Positions 6,472 through 8,422 of a stretch of 8,422 nt of DNA are shown here, piece by piece. Position 1 is the first letter of the stretch, and each line of letters opens with the position of its first letter. This DNA is from Candidatus Bathyarchaeota archaeon. Lineage in GTDB: Archaea > Thermoproteota > Bathyarchaeia > Bathyarchaeales > B26-1. Below the pieces are notes generated by a model. That model was not told where the DNA came from. It did no database searches and saw nothing but the letters and a program-made list of their open reading frames with translations. Location of the stretch: positions 1-8,422 of the forward strand of contig JAGTRH010000050.1 of the NCBI GenBank assembly GCA_018396795.1, written 5' to 3'. The translations under genes and the position numbers were made by a program.

Positions 6472-7378
6472 TCTCTTTCACACTCCTAAAACCTTTCCTA
6501 TCAAGATACGCGTGTATGCCTTCGCAGATCGATTTGAATACAGATAGACCATCTAAAGCTATTGATGAACCTATCTGGATTGCGCTTGCTCCAGCAAGCA
6601 TAAGCTCAACAGCATCTCTCCAGTCTCTTACACCTCCACAGCCAATTATTGGAACATTAACAACCTCGTAAATCTCATAAACGCACCTAACAGCTATCGG
6701 CTTTATGGCGGCGCCTGATAAACCGCCAAATCTGTTAGCTAGTATAGGTTTGAAAGTCTCGACATCTATTGCCATAGCTTTCACCGTGTTTATTGCGGTT
6801 ATAGCGTCAGCGCCCGCTGAAACAGCGGCTTCGGCTAGATCTACTATATGCGCGGTATTCGGGGTTAGTTTAGCAAATACTGGCTTATCAACCTGGTCTT
6901 TAACCGCCTTAACTGTCAACCTAATCATGTCTGGATCCTGCCCAATCTCCGCTCCTGTACCCTTAAAATGTGGGCATGAAAGGTTAAGTTCTACAGCGTT
7001 TGCTCCAGCTTCAATCGCTAATCTTGCAACCTCAGCATACTCTTCTGGTGAAAAGCCAAAAACGCTAACTATCAGAGGAACATTGATATCCTTTAGCGCT
7101 TTTATCTCTTCTATAAACTTGTATACTCCTGGATTTGGGAGTCCGACAGCATTTAAGAGGCCGCATTCAACTTGTATTACCGTTGGATTTGGGTATCCGC
7201 TATTCGGTTTAAGGCTGATCGATTTTGTTACAACGGCTCCAGCCCCAGCGTTAGCAACCTCCCTTAATGTTTCAGCGGACATCCCGAGTATGCCTGATGC
7301 CAGCATTGTTGGATTTGGCAGATTTAGCCTAGATACCCGCATTCCCAAGTCAATAGAGCTAGCGTACTCAATTCTCAT
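6446..7378 (-). CDS. pyrD: Dihydroorotate dehydrogenase, catalytic subunit (type 1B PyrD)
   Basis: This is the FMN-containing TIM-barrel subunit that oxidises dihydroorotate to orotate in the fourth step of pyrimidine synthesis, in the cytoplasm. It is 310 residues from ATG 7378. ATG 7390 would add four, but GGTGA at 7384-7388 lies 5 bases before 7378 and nothing suitable precedes 7390. Motifs: MLASGILG (25-32); TKSIS with Lys52; ELNLSCPH (130-137), in which Cys135 is the catalytic base typical of class 1 enzymes (class 2 uses Ser); AKLTPN (169-174); AINT (195-198); GGLSG (218-222); and the phosphate-binding IIGCGG (244-249) and IQIGSS (267-272) loops. The pyrK gene directly downstream confirms the NAD-linked 1B type. 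There is no N-terminal membrane helix. It is the first gene of the pyrDK operon, transcribed divergently from nop5. Confidence 0.94.
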   Translation of the reverse strand: MRIEYASSIDLGMRVSRLNLPNPTMLASGILGMSAETLREVANAGAGAVVTKSISLKPNSGYPNPTVIQVECGLLNAVGLPNPGVYKFIEEIKALKDINVPLIVSVFGFSPEEYAEVARLAIEAGANAVELNLSCPHFKGTGAEIGQDPDMIRLTVKAVKDQVDKPVFAKLTPNTAHIVDLAEAAVSAGADAITAINTVKAMAIDVETFKPILANRFGGLSGAAIKPIAVRCVYEIYEVVNVPIIGCGGVRDWRDAVELMLAGASAIQIGSSIALDGLSVFKSICEGIHAYLDRKGFRSVKEIVGLAHKK

Positions 7379-7383
7379 CCATC

Positions 7384-7388
7384 TCACC
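7384..7388 (-). promoter_or_regulatory. Ribosome binding site deciding the pyrD start
   Basis: Read on the minus strand this is GGTGA, complementary to the UCACC of the archaeal 16S rRNA tail, with 5 bases before ATG 7378. It selects the internal methionine over ATG 7390, which has no such site. Confidence 0.6.
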
Positions 7389-7438
7389 ATTTCTAAAGGA
7401 GAAACTTGCTACTTTAATGTAATATTGTTTTGGCAAAT

Positions 7439-7450
7439 ACATATTTATGT
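7439..7450. promoter_or_regulatory. Shared near-palindromic TATA-like box between pyrD and nop5
   Basis: ACATATTTATGT has 5-base inverted arms (ACATA/TATGT) around TT and so reads as a TATA-like box on either strand. On the plus strand transcription would begin near 7470, about 23 bases before the nop5 start. On the minus strand it would begin near 7418, about 40 bases before pyrD. It may serve both genes, or be an operator overlapping a promoter. A second palindrome, CATTAATG, lies at 7463-7470, at the predicted nop5 transcript start. Confidence 0.45.
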
Positions 7451-7482
7451 GGATCTCATTATCATTAATGAAGCATTGATGC

Positions 7483-7487
7483 GGTGA
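7483..7487 (+). promoter_or_regulatory. Ribosome binding site deciding the nop5 start
   Basis: GGTGA ends 5 bases before TTG 7493, the same spacing as at pyrD and ileS. The in-frame GTG at 7484 lies inside this element and would have no site of its own, so TTG is preferred. Confidence 0.55.
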
Positions 7488-7492
7488 GCAAT

Positions 7493-8422
7493 TTGAAGGT
7501 TGCCGTAATACCGAGCGTTATAGGGATTTTAGGCTTAAATGAGGAAGGAGAAATAGTAGATAAAGAAATCTTTGTTAGAGACTCAACTATAATTGCTGAG
7601 AAATTATTTACCCTTGAGCAAGGAAAGCCTATACCAGAGATAAAAAATTTAGTGGAAAGATTGAAAAAACAGAATTTTAGGATTTTCATTGTCGAGAACC
7701 CTGATCTGGCAGATGCTATAAAAAAGGATCTTGATGTAAATGTGGAAACTAAGGTTCTAGTAGATTTAAGTGAGAAGCTACGTGAAAGGATGGGTGATAT
7801 TGGTGTTGAATTCGGCTTCATTAAAGAGCCGGCTGAGATAAGACGGTGGATTCGCGATGTAACAATAGAACTTTCAAAAATGAGGATTAGGAGGGCTACC
7901 GAGAAGAGAGATCTGCTTGTGGTTCAAGCGGTTCAAGCGCTTGATGATTTAGACCAAACGCTGAACCTATTCATGAGCCGCTTAAGAGAGTGGTATGGTA
8001 TCCATTTTCCGGAGCTAAGTCGCTTGGTAGATAAGCATGAAACATATGCTAGGCTTGTTTACTCAATTGGATGCAAAGAAAACTTTTCGATTGAACGATT
8101 AGAGAAGGAGGGTTTTCCGAGGAATAGGGCAATGCAGATTGTGGAGTCTGCAAGAGCATCTATGGGCGCTGATCTACAAGATATGGATATAGAGCAGATT
8201 CGGAAGTTCACCGTCAATATTTTACAGCTTTACGAATTTAGGTCAAACTTGGAAAATTATGTTGATGTATTAATGGAGGAAGTTGCCCCGAATATTAGGG
8301 CATTAGCTGGTTCATCCCTAGGCGCCAGGTTAATATCGCTTGCAGGCGGACTTGAGAACCTTGCTAAGCTGCCAGCAAGCACCGTTCAAGTTTTAGGCGC
8401 TGAGAAAGCATTATTCAGGTCG
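7493..8422 (+). CDS. nop5: Nop5/Nop56-like C/D box RNP scaffold protein (3' truncated by window edge)
   Basis: Nop5 (the archaeal Nop56/58 homolog) is the scaffold of C/D box small RNPs. It dimerises through a coiled coil, binds fibrillarin by its N-terminal domain, and holds L7Ae plus guide RNA by its NOP domain, directing 2'-O-methylation of rRNA and tRNA. The visible 310 codons run open to the edge. The N-terminal domain (about 1-115) starts VAVIPSVIGILGLNEEGEI. A long helical coiled-coil region (about 125-260) includes the conserved RLREWYGIHFPEL (163-175). The NOP domain begins with VAPNIRALAGSSLGARLISL (264-283) and continues GGLENLAKLPASTVQVLGAEKALFR, ending just before the expected K-turn/RNA-contacting loop. 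TTG 7493 is chosen because GGTGA precedes it by 5 bases; GTG 7484 would add three residues and is the main alternative. A fibrillarin gene often follows nop5 in archaea, but that lies outside the window. It is transcribed divergently from pyrD. Confidence 0.95.
   Translation, partial: MKVAVIPSVIGILGLNEEGEIVDKEIFVRDSTIIAEKLFTLEQGKPIPEIKNLVERLKKQNFRIFIVENPDLADAIKKDLDVNVETKVLVDLSEKLRERMGDIGVEFGFIKEPAEIRRWIRDVTIELSKMRIRRATEKRDLLVVQAVQALDDLDQTLNLFMSRLREWYGIHFPELSRLVDKHETYARLVYSIGCKENFSIERLEKEGFPRNRAMQIVESARASMGADLQDMDIEQIRKFTVNILQLYEFRSNLENYVDVLMEEVAPNIRALAGSSLGARLISLAGGLENLAKLPASTVQVLGAEKALFRS

Noticed and set aside
6002..6547. Plus-strand open frame (181 codons) opposite pyrK and the end of pyrD
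   Set aside because: It is an antisense shadow crossing two real genes, with no family motif.
6705..7487. Long plus-strand open frame (260 codons) opposite pyrD
   Set aside because: It lies antisense to a strongly conserved pyrD. Its composition (rich in Ala, Ser, Thr, Pro) is typical of the mirror of a coding frame, and it shows no recognisable domain.
7465..7821. Minus-strand open frame (118 codons) opposite the start of nop5
   Set aside because: It is Ser- and Phe-rich and antisense to the conserved N-terminal domain of nop5; no motif supports it.
1..8422. Mobile element, CRISPR, tRNA or rRNA content
   Set aside because: I saw no transposase, direct repeat array, terminal inverted repeats, tRNA-like cloverleaf or rRNA segment; the gaps are all shorter than 200 bases.

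Overview
This window reads as chromosomal DNA from an archaeon. The supporting content is a Nop5/Nop56-type C/D box RNP protein, a HerA/DUF87-type ATPase, a two-subunit PyrD/PyrK dihydroorotate dehydrogenase, TATA-like boxes about 25-30 bases before predicted transcript starts, and GTGA-type Shine-Dalgarno sequences. The DNA is AT-rich and uses ATG, GTG and TTG starts. A Thermoproteota/TACK-grade lineage such as Bathyarchaeia is my guess; no rRNA is present to settle it.

Layout, left to right. (1) Bases 1-956, plus strand: the C-terminal part of a HerA-like ATPase whose N-terminus and Walker A lie outside the window. (2) Bases 1154-4510, plus: a full-length isoleucyl-tRNA synthetase with an unusual active site, in which the class I HIGH motif reads GVHH and the KMSKS loop reads EMHKS. 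(3) Bases 4654-5535, plus: a four-helix membrane protein with a bacterial-type PH domain interrupted by a small-residue loop. (4) Bases 5536-5643: a convergent gap with two small hairpins. (5) Bases 5644-7378, minus: pyrD followed by pyrK, overlapping by 26 bases, together encoding the NAD-linked type 1B dihydroorotate dehydrogenase of pyrimidine synthesis. (6) Bases 7379-7492: a short divergent promoter region with a nearly palindromic AT-rich box. (7) Bases 7493-8422, plus: nop5/nop56, cut by the window edge inside its NOP domain.

The genes are mostly housekeeping and are not one pathway: translation (ileS), RNA modification (nop5), pyrimidine synthesis (pyrDK) and two poorly defined proteins. 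The only clear operon is pyrD-pyrK. I see no mobile element, CRISPR array, tRNA or rRNA. The most interesting point is the IleRS. Its GVHH signature matches the altered motif described for mupirocin hyper-resistant bacterial IleRS2 enzymes, and its core differs from the usual archaeal IleRS, which suggests transfer from bacteria or an unusual archaeal clade. A second regularity is that every gene with a visible start has GTGA 5-6 bases before a start codon; this places four of the five starts downstream of the longest open frame.
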